From: Arcobacteraceae bacterium | GTDB lineage: Bacteria > Campylobacterota > Campylobacteria > Campylobacterales > Arcobacteraceae | DNA length: 54,013 bases | Assembly (NCBI GenBank): GCA_023138835.1 | Contig: JAGLOP010000015.1 | Location: 1 to 54,013, forward strand | Reading direction: 5' to 3' | Shown here: piece after piece, positions 1 to 7,962 of the stretch | Layout of the letters: each line of letters starts with the position of its first letter | How positions within the stretch are numbered: position 1 is the first letter of the stretch | The notes under the pieces: model-generated | What the model saw: the letters and a program-made list of their open reading frames with translations, nothing else | The model's database searches: none | Told to the model about the DNA's origin: nothing | Made by a program: the position numbers and the translations under genes

Positions 1-600
1 TTTATTTTCACTCTTAATATCTTTTGAAATTTCTATATTTTTATCTTTTGAAGCAGCGGCAGTTTCATTCTTTTTATCTTTTGTAACTATCTCTTCTTTT
101 GGTGAAATATCTTTAGTTTTATTTTCACTCTTAATATCTTTTGAAATTTCTATTTTTTTATCTTTTGTGACTATCTCTTCTTTTGGTGAGATATCTTTAG
201 TTTTATTTTCACTCTTAATATCTTTTAAAATTTCTGTATTTTTATCTTTTGAAGTGGCAGCAGTTTCACTCTTTTCATCTTTTGTAACTATCTCTTCTTT
301 TGGTGAGATATCTTTAGTTTTATTTTCACTCTTAATATCTTTTAGAATTTCTGTATTTTTATCTTTTGAAGTGGCAGCAGTTTCACTCTTTTCATCTTTT
401 GTAACTATCTCTTCTTTTGGTGAGATATCTTTAGTTTTATTTTCACTCTTAATATCTTTTGAAATTTCTATATTTTTATCTTTTGTAACTATCTCTTCTT
501 TTGGTGAGATATCTTTAGTTTTATTTTCACTCTTAATATCTTTTAGAATTTCTGTATTTTTATCTTTTGAAGCAAGCTCTTTTTTTGCATCCATAATCAT
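1..600 (-). repeat. Nested in-frame tandem repeat, 84-nt core with optional 33-nt block
   Basis: The motif tttattttcactcttaatat or a one-base variant begins at 1, 118, 202, 319, 436 and 520, so the spacings are 117, 84, 117, 117 and 84 nt. All are multiples of three. The 33-nt difference is the optional 11-residue block. The array continues beyond the left edge. Confidence 0.95.
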
Positions 601-918
601 TTTATCAAGTAAAGATGGCTCCTTAATATTCTTATCTACAGTTATTTTAGCTGCTTTGTCGCTCTTAGTTTGTATTAATTCTTTGTCTTGTTTTGTTGTA
701 GTATTGTTAGTTTTTTCACTCTTAGTTGAAACATCACTTTTTTTTGTAGAAGTATCTTTTTGTGTATGTTTTGTAGAATCTAACAGTTTATCAAAGAGAG
801 ATGGTTTTTCTTTTACTTCATCAGATTTTGTACTAGATAAATCATCAGTTAGCAGTATTGATTGCTTTACTTTTGTCGGTTTAGTTTCTATATTAGCACT
901 TGTAAAGTCAACTGACAT
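1..918 (-). CDS. fliK: Flagellar hook-length control protein FliK-like, N-terminal part (runs off window)
   Basis: Open from an ATG at 918 to the window edge without a stop, so only the first 306 codons are visible. The visible part is hydrophilic, Lys/Ser/Asp-rich and low in aromatics, as expected of the disordered secreted N-terminal half of FliK, the ruler that sets hook length. It lies 5 nt after the flgC stop in a flgC-fliE-fliK arrangement. The conserved C-terminal substrate-switching domain is outside the window, so the name rests on context and composition. From about residue 130 onward it is made of near-identical repeats: a 28-residue core (motifs KDIKSENKTKDISPKEEIVT) and an optional 11-residue block (EKSETAATSKD) that is present in some units only. 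Another low-complexity flagellar or surface protein is possible. Confidence 0.6.
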   Translation of the reverse strand, partial: MSVDFTSANIETKPTKVKQSILLTDDLSSTKSDEVKEKPSLFDKLLDSTKHTQKDTSTKKSDVSTKSEKTNNTTTKQDKELIQTKSDKAAKITVDKNIKEPSLLDKMIMDAKKELASKDKNTEILKDIKSENKTKDISPKEEIVTKDKNIEISKDIKSENKTKDISPKEEIVTKDEKSETAATSKDKNTEILKDIKSENKTKDISPKEEIVTKDEKSETAATSKDKNTEILKDIKSENKTKDISPKEEIVTKDKKIEISKDIKSENKTKDISPKEEIVTKDKKNETAAASKDKNIEISKDIKSENK

Positions 919-923
919 CTACA

Positions 924-1385
924 TTATCCTTTTAATATATCTAAAGTTTTTGTATCCATTGCCTTTTGTTGTTGAAAAGCTGCCACATTTGCTTCATAAG
1001 ATCTCATAGCTTCGATTAAATCTACCATCTCAATTACAGGATTTATATTCGGATATGCTACAAACCCCTCCTTGTTAGCATCGGGGTGTTGTGGTTCATA
1101 TTTCATCATAGGCTTAGCATTAGTATCAAGTATCTCTTTAACCCCTACACCCCTTAGATTTGAAGTATTATTAGTATTTGTATTACCAAAACCTTCACTT
1201 TTATTGTTATTTTTTACATTATCCAAAAGAAGTTCTTCAAATACCACATTTTGTTTTTTATAAGGACCGCCATTTTCAGTATGGGTCGTTTGTGCATTTG
1301 CAATATTTGCACTTACTACATTAATTCTAGTCCGTTGTGCTGACATACCGGATGTCGCTACATTATAACCATCAAAAAAACCCAT
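924..1385 (-). CDS. flgC: Flagellar proximal rod protein FlgC
   Basis: FlgC is a proximal rod subunit exported by the flagellar type III system. The 153-residue product starts MGFFDGYNVATSGMSAQRTR, with the N-terminal rod/hook signature (VVSANIANAQTTHTENGGPY) at residues 24-43. It ends in the helical C-terminal segment (EANVAAFQQQKAMDTKTLDI) shared by axial proteins; both termini pack as coiled coils in the rod. The length is slightly above the usual 130-145 because of an Asn-rich loop near residues 58-75. It follows fliE by 13 nt and precedes the fliK-like gene by 5 nt, in the last operon segment of the cluster. Confidence 0.95.
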   Translation of the reverse strand: MGFFDGYNVATSGMSAQRTRINVVSANIANAQTTHTENGGPYKKQNVVFEELLLDNVKNNNKSEGFGNTNTNNTSNLRGVGVKEILDTNAKPMMKYEPQHPDANKEGFVAYPNINPVIEMVDLIEAMRSYEANVAAFQQQKAMDTKTLDILKG

Positions 1386-1398
1386 ATTTTATCCCTTT

Positions 1399-1704
1399 TT
1401 AAACCTGCATCGCCATAATCTGCTTATAAGCCCCTAGTGCCTTGTTTTTTACTTCCAGCCCTAACTTTAAACTCAACTCAGCTTCTTCAATTTGATGAAT
1501 AGCTTCTTGTAAATTTTCAACTTTTCCTGTAGCGATACTCTTCATCGCATCATATGCCTCTACTTGTTGAGTATTTACATCACCCATAGCAGTTTTTAAA
1601 ACATCAGAAAAAGAATTACCTTCTATCTTTTCAGATTCTGGCTTTAATGTCATACTTTGACCACTGATTGATCCAACAGAACTTAAAACTTCACCAAGAT
1701 TCAT
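1399..1704 (-). CDS. fliE: Flagellar hook-basal body protein FliE
   Basis: FliE is the adapter joining the MS ring/export gate to the rod. The 101-residue length is typical. The family's C-terminal half is clear: an export-type region with SFSDVLKTAMGDVN and QVEAYDAMKSIATGKVENLQ, then LKLGLEVKNKALGAYKQIMA close to the C-terminus. It sits between a small membrane protein gene (gap 12 nt) and flgC (gap 13 nt), so all are probably cotranscribed. FliE-FlgC pairs are standard in flagellar operons. Confidence 0.95.
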   Translation of the reverse strand: MNLGEVLSSVGSISGQSMTLKPESEKIEGNSFSDVLKTAMGDVNTQQVEAYDAMKSIATGKVENLQEAIHQIEEAELSLKLGLEVKNKALGAYKQIMAMQV

Positions 1705-1716
1705 ATCCTTATCCCC

Positions 1717-2043
1717 CTATTTCGTATTTGTAGAATCTTTTGATTCTACTGTATTCATTTTCATTTGATGCATTAATAAATCCAATTTATCTTCTGCTAT
1801 TTTAAATGCCTGTTCATCCTGTGTACCTTGTAAATTAAATAACAAAATAACCAAAGAGATCATCATATTTGATATCCCTTTAAATGCTATTGTGACAATA
1901 ATTGTACCAAACATCATTTCAAACGGTGTAAACAAATGAGAATTTAAGACAAAAAATATTAGAGTTGCAAAAAAACCAGCGGCAATATACGCACGAAAAA
2001 CACTACCCTCAATCATTTGCCGAGAGAAACTCTGAATTACCAT
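1717..2043 (-). CDS. Small two-helix membrane protein of the flagellar operon, unknown function
   Basis: I do not recognise this 108-residue protein. It has two hydrophobic segments, about residues 18-35 (AYIAAGFFATLIFFVLNS) and 44-68 (MFGTIIVTIAFKGISNMMIS onward), followed by a charged tail rich in Lys, Asp and Met. The start is fixed by translational coupling: its ATG overlaps the flhG stop as ATGGTAA. It is followed 12 nt later by fliE. The position between the flagellar placement ATPase FlhG and the basal-body adapter FliE suggests a flagellar role, but nothing in the sequence gives a mechanism. Confidence 0.7.
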   Translation of the reverse strand: MVIQSFSRQMIEGSVFRAYIAAGFFATLIFFVLNSHLFTPFEMMFGTIIVTIAFKGISNMMISLVILLFNLQGTQDEQAFKIAEDKLDLLMHQMKMNTVESKDSTNTK

Positions 2044-2870
2044 TTCTTCACCTTTTCCAACTCTCTCAATAATTTATCCACTACATTCTCCAAGTCAATA
2101 GTAGCAACATCATATTTAAATTCATTAACAAAAAGTAATCTTCGTCTTCCTGCCTTTTGAATATTTTGTGTACTACTTATACTCCCTATATATTTTACCA
2201 TAAAATTCTTGTTTAATCTATTTTTTTGTGATAAATCTTTAATTGAATTTGTAATTGTATCGCCAATTGTATAATTTTTAGTATGATTAAAACATATTAA
2301 CAACTTCTTCTTAGTCTTGCTTAGCATTTTAATTAAAGCATAAGCATCTGTAATTGCACTAGGGTCTGTTGTAGTAATAGCCAAAATCTCGTCAGATATA
2401 TCTAAAAACTCTTGCACATATTCATTTAATCCGGCTCCTGTATCTATAAGTAAAATATCGTAGCGGTCAAGTTGAACAATTTGAGTAACAACTCTTGAAA
2501 ATACTAAACTATTAGTATTCTTTGTATATTCATAGCCACTTTTACCTGCACATAAAGTAAGATTATCATACTGTGTTGGAATCAAAATTTCTTCTAAAGA
2601 TGAGTGTCCGTCAATATAATCAAAAAATGTTTTTGCCGGTCTCACATTAAGCAAAACCTGCATATTTGCTAAACCAATATCAGCATCAAGTACAGCTACA
2701 TTGTAACCTTTTTGGGATAATACAAATGCCATATTTGCAGTAATGGTAGATTTTCCTACACCGCCTTTTCCGGAGGTAATGGCTATAACCTTAGTTTTAG
2801 ATTTTTCAGCAGCAGATTTTGTAGTTAAAGAAACTAAATTTTGTGCTTGTTGCGAAATTTGATTAAACAA
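2037..2870 (-). CDS. flhG: MinD/ParA-family ATPase FlhG, regulator of flagellar number
   Basis: FlhG (YlxH/FleN) is a membrane-cycling ATPase that limits flagellar number and works with FlhF. The 277-residue protein has the deviant Walker A motif of the MinD family, ITSGKGGVGKST at residues 31-42, then VLDADIGLANMQ and a Walker B-like DILLIDTGAGL. The N-terminal Gln-rich stretch (NQISQQAQNL) matches the FlhG segment that stimulates FlhF GTPase activity. Its start overlaps the flhF stop by 8 nt and its stop overlaps the next start, so translation is tightly coupled. A basic, amphipathic C-terminus (LLRELEKVKKW) could be a membrane anchor. Confidence 0.95.
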   Translation of the reverse strand: MFNQISQQAQNLVSLTTKSAAEKSKTKVIAITSGKGGVGKSTITANMAFVLSQKGYNVAVLDADIGLANMQVLLNVRPAKTFFDYIDGHSSLEEILIPTQYDNLTLCAGKSGYEYTKNTNSLVFSRVVTQIVQLDRYDILLIDTGAGLNEYVQEFLDISDEILAITTTDPSAITDAYALIKMLSKTKKKLLICFNHTKNYTIGDTITNSIKDLSQKNRLNKNFMVKYIGSISSTQNIQKAGRRRLLFVNEFKYDVATIDLENVVDKLLRELEKVKKW

Positions 2871-4029
2871 TTTTATCCCTACTACATTTTCTATCCATAA
2901 AACAATTTATTAAAAAAGATGCATCAGCTACAATTAAATCATCAGGTACATTTTGTCCAATTGATAAAAACGAGATAGATTTTTTAGATTTATGAGTAAA
3001 AGACATTAAACTTCCAAAACTTTTTGTTTCATCAAGTTTTGTAAAATTAAGATTATTAATACCCAATACAGCATACTTATTATAAATTTCATGTAAATCT
3101 GATGTTTTAATATTTGCCGGCAATACAAGAGTTTTTTCAATCAAAATATTTTCATCAAGATTTTGTTGGTATTGACTAATCAACTCAATTTTATCCATAT
3201 CATATTGGCTGCTGCCTGCTGTGTCTATTAAAATATAATGACAATCTTTTAATCTAGAAATCGCTTCACTTAAATCTTCAGTTCTTTTAACTACCTCAAG
3301 GGGTAATCTCATAATATTTGTATAAGCTTTTAATTGTTCGATAGCACCTACTCTGAATGAATCTAAAGTTATAATTCCAACTTTATAATTTATTGGCATT
3401 TTATAAGCAAATCTGGCTGCTAGTTTCGCTATTGTTGTAGTTTTTCCAACCCCGGTAGGTCCCACAAACATCATAATCTTTTTTTGATTAGTCTGCAATG
3501 GTACTTCATATTTTATAGGTATTAATCTTCGCAATATCAATTTAAAGAAATCATTTACTTTATTGGTATTTGATTTAAAAGCCATAGGTAATTGCTTAAT
3601 TGTTTTTTTAAAGATTGTATAAATCATCTCTTCATCAAATTCATTTAATTCAAATAAACTATACATATCTATAAATTCCGGGGGTATGTCTAAATCAAAA
3701 AGTTGACTTTTTGGAGCCCATATCGTTTTTTGTACATTATCAATAGATTCTTGCATTTTTAATATTTGTGCTTTAAAATCATATACTTGTGCTTTTAAAG
3801 CATTTTCAGTTTTACTATCCTGAACACTGTTAGAACTTATAGTTTGCTGTTCTACTGTGTTTTGGGATTCATCTTCCAATCCTACTAATATTTCATACAT
3901 ATCTACATTATCTTTAGCTTTAGTGGATATCTTTTTAGTATATATCACTATGGCATCTTCACCACAGTGAATTTGTGCTTTTCTTAATGCAATAGTTGGT
4001 GTTTCACCTAAAAATGAAAGAGTTTTCAT
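2863..4029 (-). CDS. flhF: SRP-type GTPase FlhF, flagellar placement factor
   Basis: FlhF is a signal-recognition-particle-type GTPase that marks the flagellar pole. The 388-residue protein has the FlhF N-terminal B-domain start (MKTLSFLGETPTIALRKAQI), a variable linker, and the NG domain with P-loop MMFVGPTGVGKTTTIAKLA at about residue 187, DSFRVGAIEQLKAY (G2 region), YILIDTAGS (G3) and FTKLDETKSFG (G4). Its ATG overlaps the stop of the preceding gene as ATGA, and its stop overlaps flhG by 8 nt. This compact flhF-flhG arrangement is typical of polar flagellates in Campylobacterota. Confidence 0.95.
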   Translation of the reverse strand: MKTLSFLGETPTIALRKAQIHCGEDAIVIYTKKISTKAKDNVDMYEILVGLEDESQNTVEQQTISSNSVQDSKTENALKAQVYDFKAQILKMQESIDNVQKTIWAPKSQLFDLDIPPEFIDMYSLFELNEFDEEMIYTIFKKTIKQLPMAFKSNTNKVNDFFKLILRRLIPIKYEVPLQTNQKKIMMFVGPTGVGKTTTIAKLAARFAYKMPINYKVGIITLDSFRVGAIEQLKAYTNIMRLPLEVVKRTEDLSEAISRLKDCHYILIDTAGSSQYDMDKIELISQYQQNLDENILIEKTLVLPANIKTSDLHEIYNKYAVLGINNLNFTKLDETKSFGSLMSFTHKSKKSISFLSIGQNVPDDLIVADASFLINCFMDRKCSRDKIV

Positions 4030-4430
4030 CGAACTCTCCCATCTTTATATATCTTTTGAATTTCTCCATTATCATCTCTTAATCGAATATATTCTTTTGT
4101 TTCTCGTATAATTTTTCCACTTCTTTCAATTTGAATTGAACCAAAATTAAATAACACTTTATTTATTTTTTTTAATTTATACAAATCTTTCTTACAAATA
4201 ATATTGTCTCTTTTTATATGAATTTTAGCACGATATTCATTGGTTGACAGATCTTCTTTAGTAATCGGTTTACAAAATCTTTTAACTTTGTTAAAATCAA
4301 CATTATCGATATAAATATCTGATTTTATAATTTTATCTTTAAATTTAATATTTTTAGATGCCTTAATAACTTCTATTGAAGCTTCTAGCATTCCAGATAA
4401 AAGTATTAAAACAATAAGGTATTTTTTCAC
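4026..4430 (-). CDS. Small exported protein, possibly a short FlgA-like P-ring chaperone
   Basis: The 134-residue product starts at a GTG overlapping the previous stop by 1 nt. It carries a Sec signal peptide (KKYLIVLILLSGMLEA) and so is periplasmic or outer-membrane. The C-terminal part (VLFNFGSIQIERSGKIIRET, then EYIRLRD, ending KIYKDGRV) resembles the last beta-clip stretch of FlgA, the P-ring assembly chaperone, where a small domain ends in a hydrophobic-IRVRN-type strand. The match is weak and the protein is shorter than typical FlgA (about 220). The position between flgJ/flgN-like genes and flhF supports a flagellar periplasmic role. Two Cys residues could form a disulphide. Confidence 0.5.
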   Translation of the reverse strand: MKKYLIVLILLSGMLEASIEVIKASKNIKFKDKIIKSDIYIDNVDFNKVKRFCKPITKEDLSTNEYRAKIHIKRDNIICKKDLYKLKKINKVLFNFGSIQIERSGKIIRETKEYIRLRDDNGEIQKIYKDGRVR

Positions 4431-4807
4431 TAAGCACGAACCTCAAATAAAGATCCGCCATTTGCTTTTGATATATCTTCAATAATCTCTCTATACATCT
4501 CTTTTACAGGTAAAACAATTGCTGCAAGTTTAGTATTTAATTTAGATAATTGGATCAAATGTACTTCTAATCTATCTACATCTTCTCTATATTTATCTAC
4601 ATTAACTCCTGCTTGTACTTCTTGAATTAGATTTTGATTTAACTCCTCTTTTAAAGAAGCTATTTGTTCCATATATTCTAATTTAATATCATTTCTATCC
4701 AAAAGTTTTTCATGATTCGCTTTTCTTACATCTTCTATATCATCAAGAATACTGCCTTTTAGCAACTCTACTATTTCAATCATTTTTGTTATTATATCAG
4801 GTATCAT
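4430..4807 (-). CDS. FlgN-like export chaperone (candidate)
   Basis: This is a 125-residue, almost wholly helical, acidic cytoplasmic protein with no signal or membrane segment. Its size, helix-rich pattern (LKGSILDDIEDVRKANHEKL, EYMEQIASLKEELNQNL) and place just after the flgJ-type gene match FlgN, the export chaperone for the hook-filament junction proteins FlgK and FlgL. FlgN proteins diverge strongly, so this is a context-led call. It overlaps flgJ by 4 nt (ATGA) and the following gene by 1 nt. Confidence 0.6.
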   Translation of the reverse strand: MIPDIITKMIEIVELLKGSILDDIEDVRKANHEKLLDRNDIKLEYMEQIASLKEELNQNLIQEVQAGVNVDKYREDVDRLEVHLIQLSKLNTKLAAIVLPVKEMYREIIEDISKANGGSLFEVRA

Positions 4808-5097
4808 TTTTTATTCTCACTTAAAAATTTATATAGCATATCACTAATTCCTAAACTTCCTGAAGATTTCTGGGAAACACTATCTGTATACATACCTTTA
4901 ATAATATCTGATCCCACACCTTCCCCTGCAACATTAGTTGATTTTAATGATATTTCAAGTAATTGATTCATAAAAAAAGCTTCAAAATCATTACATACAT
5001 TTTTCAAATTTTGTTCGGTTACACTATTACTGTTAATATTTTTAAACTGATTTGGTTTCAGTGTAGATATATCGGTAAATTGGTTGGATATTTGCAT
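4804..5097 (-). CDS. flgJ: Rod-binding protein, FlgJ N-terminal domain only
   Basis: This is a 97-residue stand-alone version of the rod-cap domain of FlgJ. The diagnostic stretch is present: NVCNDFEAFFMNQLLEISLK, then GSDIIKGMYTDSVSQ and a final GISDMLYKFLSE. The peptidoglycan-hydrolase half found in gammaproteobacterial FlgJ is absent, as is usual in Campylobacterota, so wall opening for rod growth must be done by another enzyme. It lies 4 nt after the motB stop and overlaps the FlgN-like gene by 4 nt. Confidence 0.88.
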   Translation of the reverse strand: MQISNQFTDISTLKPNQFKNINSNSVTEQNLKNVCNDFEAFFMNQLLEISLKSTNVAGEGVGSDIIKGMYTDSVSQKSSGSLGISDMLYKFLSENKK

Positions 5098-5101
5098 TAT
5101 T

Positions 5102-5890
5102 CTACTCCTTTATTCTATCAAAGAAATTTGCTTCTTGAATATCTTTACTCTTATTTTCTGCTGCAATAAATCTTAACTCAACTCTTCTGTTGTCACTTTG
5201 GGCATCTGATTTTGGACGATAAGAACCAAAAGCAGAAACTTTTAAAGTAGCCGGCTCAATTCTGTTTCGTATTAATTCTTTTACCACAGCAATTGCCCTT
5301 AAAGCAGATATATCCCAGCTATCTCTAGGTATATCATCATTATTAATGTTACTGCCGGCATATCCCATAACTTCTATATCTAACTCCTCAGGCATTGTTC
5401 TAATAATTCTTGAAAGCTTAGCGATAAATTTCTTCGCTTTTGGATTATTAATTTGATACTCCCCTTCATCAAACATCAAAGAAGATGGAATATCTAAAGA
5501 AAATTCATTATTTCCTTTTTTAGAGATAATTACTTCCTTGTATTCTGCTTCATATCCTTCGTTAAACTCTTGTGCAATCTCTTCTATATCCTGCATCGAT
5601 TCTTGAGCGTCACTGCCGCTGCCGTCATCTTCTGTGGAACCATCTCCACTCATCCCAACTTGAGCTGCTGCTTGAGACATTCTTTCTGCAGCAGCAGTAT
5701 CTTCTGCACCTTCTAAAAATCCCATACTTCGTCTCATAATTTCAAAGTATTCTTCAACTTTCTTTTTATCCATAGTTGCCATAGATAACAAAAGGATAAA
5801 AAAACAAAGTAAAAGAGACATAAGGTCACCAAATTGTACAAGCCAACCTGGTAAACACTTAGGACATTCGGGACACTTATCTTTAGCCAT
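5102..5890 (-). CDS. motB: Flagellar stator protein MotB, PomB-like
   Basis: MotB anchors the ion-driven stator to peptidoglycan. The 262-residue protein has a single N-terminal membrane helix (WLVQFGDLMSLLLCFFILLL) with the ion-binding Asp22, preceded by a short Cys-rich head (CPECPKC). It ends in an OmpA-like peptidoglycan-binding domain with YAGSNINNDD and DNRRVELRFIA. The helix reads like PomB of Na+ motors (DLMSLL-CFF-LLLS--MD) rather than E. coli MotB, so sodium coupling is inferred. The periplasmic linker (residues about 70-115) is acidic and Gly/Ser-rich. It is 8 nt downstream of motA. Confidence 0.93.
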   Translation of the reverse strand: MAKDKCPECPKCLPGWLVQFGDLMSLLLCFFILLLSMATMDKKKVEEYFEIMRRSMGFLEGAEDTAAAERMSQAAAQVGMSGDGSTEDDGSGSDAQESMQDIEEIAQEFNEGYEAEYKEVIISKKGNNEFSLDIPSSLMFDEGEYQINNPKAKKFIAKLSRIIRTMPEELDIEVMGYAGSNINNDDIPRDSWDISALRAIAVVKELIRNRIEPATLKVSAFGSYRPKSDAQSDNRRVELRFIAAENKSKDIQEANFFDRIKE

Positions 5891-5898
5891 ATTTGCCC

Positions 5899-6663
5899 TT
5901 AATTCTCGTCTTCATCATTACTAGGCATAATAGCATTTAACTTCATTTTAATATTTCCAATTGATTCCTCTGCCGCAATCATAACTGCACCTTGTATGGT
6001 AATTTGGGACGATATCATTTCAACATTATGTTTTTCTGATAATTTAGATTCCACAACACCGGCAATTAAAGTTCCACTTAAAGCACCGTAAAGTGTAGTA
6101 AGTAAAGCAACTGCCATAGCAGGACCAACTGCTGCCGGATCAGCCAGGTTGGCAAGCATAGCAACCAGACCAATCAAAGTCCCTGCCATACCCATAGCCC
6201 CTGATGTACCACCCATAGATCCAAACATAGATATCATAGTTTTATGCCTACCTTCCATATGCTCCAGCTTTATCTCCAATAAAGATTCTACAACATCCGG
6301 TTTTGTTCCATCTACAAGTAAATTCATAGCTTCTTGGAAAAATGGATCAGCTTCCTCAAGTACTTTTTGTTCAATACTCATAACACCATTTTTTTTAATA
6401 TCTGTTGCATAAGTGATGATTTTTTCAATTAACTCAGGAGTTGGCGGTACTTTAACCTCTGAAAAAGCTATACCAAAAGCTTTGCTAAACTTTTTAAGAT
6501 CTTTACCCTCATACTGACCAATGGTAACAAAAGCAGTTCCACCAAATACAATAATTATTGACGGGATATCTATATATGCACCAAATCCCGCACCACCTAA
6601 AAAAATAGCAAGCATAATAAGTGACCATGCACCAACAAGTGCAGCAAGGGTCGTTTTATCCAT
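5899..6663 (-). CDS. motA: Flagellar stator protein MotA, PomA-like
   Basis: This is the channel subunit of the stator, with four membrane helices and a large cytoplasmic loop. The 254-residue protein begins MDKTTLAALVGAWSLIMLA. Helices 3-4 contain GMAGTLIGLVAMLANLADP and AMAVALLTTLYGALSG, very close to the PomA pattern, including the Thr pair of LLTTLYG associated with Na+ binding in PomA. The cytoplasmic loop carries ERHKTM-type charged residues (EGRHKTMISMFGSM) that contact FliG. It is followed closely by motB and preceded 11 nt upstream by fliY, so stator and switch genes are coexpressed. Confidence 0.94.
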   Translation of the reverse strand: MDKTTLAALVGAWSLIMLAIFLGGAGFGAYIDIPSIIIVFGGTAFVTIGQYEGKDLKKFSKAFGIAFSEVKVPPTPELIEKIITYATDIKKNGVMSIEQKVLEEADPFFQEAMNLLVDGTKPDVVESLLEIKLEHMEGRHKTMISMFGSMGGTSGAMGMAGTLIGLVAMLANLADPAAVGPAMAVALLTTLYGALSGTLIAGVVESKLSEKHNVEMISSQITIQGAVMIAAEESIGNIKMKLNAIMPSNDEDEN

Positions 6664-6674
6664 TTAATACCATC

Positions 6675-7556
6675 CTAATATTCTATTTTTTTATTGCCAA
6701 TATATTTGATCTTAACACCAAATCTACCTTCAACAATTACAGCTTCACCCTCACCTATTTTTATTCCATTTGCAAGTATATCAAGTGGTTCATTTACCAT
6801 TTGTTCCAATTCAATAATTGTACCGGTATCCCAATTCAAAATATCTTTTAATAATAATACTTTAACCCCAAGCCTAATACTAAGTTTAAATTTAATATCA
6901 AATAAAAGTTTTAAATTTTCAACAGATTCATCACCTATTAACGATAAAATTCCACTTGCACTACTTGCATCAGGACTAACTATATTTGCATCCTGATTAT
7001 TTAGAACTTCTTGATTATCTGAAGGAGACTCTACTCCCGTTGCAATTGATGAAATATAAGGAATAAAAGATGGATTAAATCCAAGGAATATCTTTAAAGT
7101 ATCATCCCCTAATTGAAGGTCAAATTTAAACATAGTATCCAATGATTTATTTTCATCACATTGAATCACTTCCGAACTGTCAATACTAAATTTAGCTGTT
7201 CCTAAATCCTCAAAAGCTTGAGCATTTATATTTGTAGACATACTCCCACACATATTTGATACTATTTCATTCATAGCATCAGCTATCTCATCGTCAATAG
7301 TTTCTTTTAAATCTCCAATACCGCCCAGCATTAAAAATTCAAATTTTGTAGCTGCCAATGTAGGGATATAAAAATTCCACCTAACAGTTTCAAAAGCAGA
7401 AAACTCAAAATCCACATTAACACAAATACACTGTTCCGCCTCTAAATCCTCACTAACAGCCTGCTTGGTTGAAGTTATAGAAGCTGTTTGTGATAATAAA
7501 CTCTCAAGTGTACTGCTTATATCATCCTTGATAATATTTGATAAATCTGATGCCAA
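6675..7556 (-). CDS. fliY: Flagellar switch protein FliY (CheC-like domain plus FliN domain)
   Basis: FliY is a switch-complex protein of Campylobacterota. The 293-residue product has an N-terminal CheC/CheX-type domain with one phosphatase-like motif (AMNEIVSNMCGS, residues about 92-103) and a C-terminal SpoA/FliN domain (LLFDIKFKLSIRLGVKVLLL onward). In characterised CheC proteins the E-x3-N motif dephosphorylates CheY-P; whether it works here is inferred. The first 20 residues closely match those of the plus-strand gene at 22588, showing duplication. A separate short FliN is encoded at 14883-15170, so both coexist in the C ring. It is flanked by flaG-like and motA. Confidence 0.9.
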   Translation of the reverse strand: MASDLSNIIKDDISSTLESLLSQTASITSTKQAVSEDLEAEQCICVNVDFEFSAFETVRWNFYIPTLAATKFEFLMLGGIGDLKETIDDEIADAMNEIVSNMCGSMSTNINAQAFEDLGTAKFSIDSSEVIQCDENKSLDTMFKFDLQLGDDTLKIFLGFNPSFIPYISSIATGVESPSDNQEVLNNQDANIVSPDASSASGILSLIGDESVENLKLLFDIKFKLSIRLGVKVLLLKDILNWDTGTIIELEQMVNEPLDILANGIKIGEGEAVIVEGRFGVKIKYIGNKKIEY

Positions 7557-7587
7557 TTGTTATCCTATAATATTTATTTATAATCTT

Positions 7588-7896
7588 TTATAATTCTTGA
7601 TTAAGACTTTGTAAAAAATGAGCCTTCATCTTCATAATTTGTTCTGTCGGAAATTGACGGTCTATCCCATCCGTTGTTATTCTTACAAAGAATTGTTTTG
7701 TTTCTTTGTCATAACCAAATTTAACATTATCCAACATAATCTCATTTGATTCAATCGTATTGACTTGTTCAGATAAGTTTTTATACTTCTCATCAGGTTC
7801 AATAGTATGTTTCTTTTCTAAATTCTCAACTTTACTTATCTTTGATACATGTTCAACAGCGGCCTGGTCCATAATCTCTAGTCTTCCTAATTGCAT
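7588..7896 (-). CDS. flaG: FlaG-family flagellar protein
   Basis: This 102-residue product has the FlaG family C-terminal core (KFGYDKETKQFFVRITTDGI, then RQFPTEQIMKMKA), the pattern in which FlaG proteins repeat a V-D--T-e-v-R-iP-Ee signature. In Campylobacter and Helicobacter, FlaG affects filament length. The N-terminus is variable and charged. It is the first gene after a clear promoter-bearing gap (7897-7962) and leads the flaG-fliY-motA-motB run. The RBS GGAGGG lies just before the ATG. Confidence 0.85.
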   Translation of the reverse strand: MQLGRLEIMDQAAVEHVSKISKVENLEKKHTIEPDEKYKNLSEQVNTIESNEIMLDNVKFGYDKETKQFFVRITTDGIDRQFPTEQIMKMKAHFLQSLNQEL

Positions 7897-7931
7897 AACA
7901 CCCTCCTTTGAGTATCTTGTAAAATCTATTT

Positions 7932-7937
7932 ATTATA
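7932..7937 (-). promoter_or_regulatory. Putative -10 box (TATAAT) for flaG-fliY-motAB
   Basis: On the minus strand the 66-bp gap between the TPR gene and flaG contains GTGGTATAAT, a perfect -10 hexamer preceded by TGG, and then a strong Shine-Dalgarno (GGAGGG) next to the ATG. No obvious -35 is visible, as is common in Campylobacterota sigma-70 promoters. The shared hook-gene element described at 12621 and 15197 is absent here. Confidence 0.5.
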
Positions 7938-7962
7938 CCACAAAGTAACTAAAAATGATAAT

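Noticed and set aside
1..600. CRISPR-like spacing of repeats
   Set aside because: Repeats are contiguous, in-frame, without unique spacers of constant size; they encode protein.
167..1009. 280-residue open frame on the plus strand with repeats
   Set aside because: It is the antisense shadow of the fliK repeat; composition is hydrophobic nonsense and the repeat has codon structure for the minus strand.
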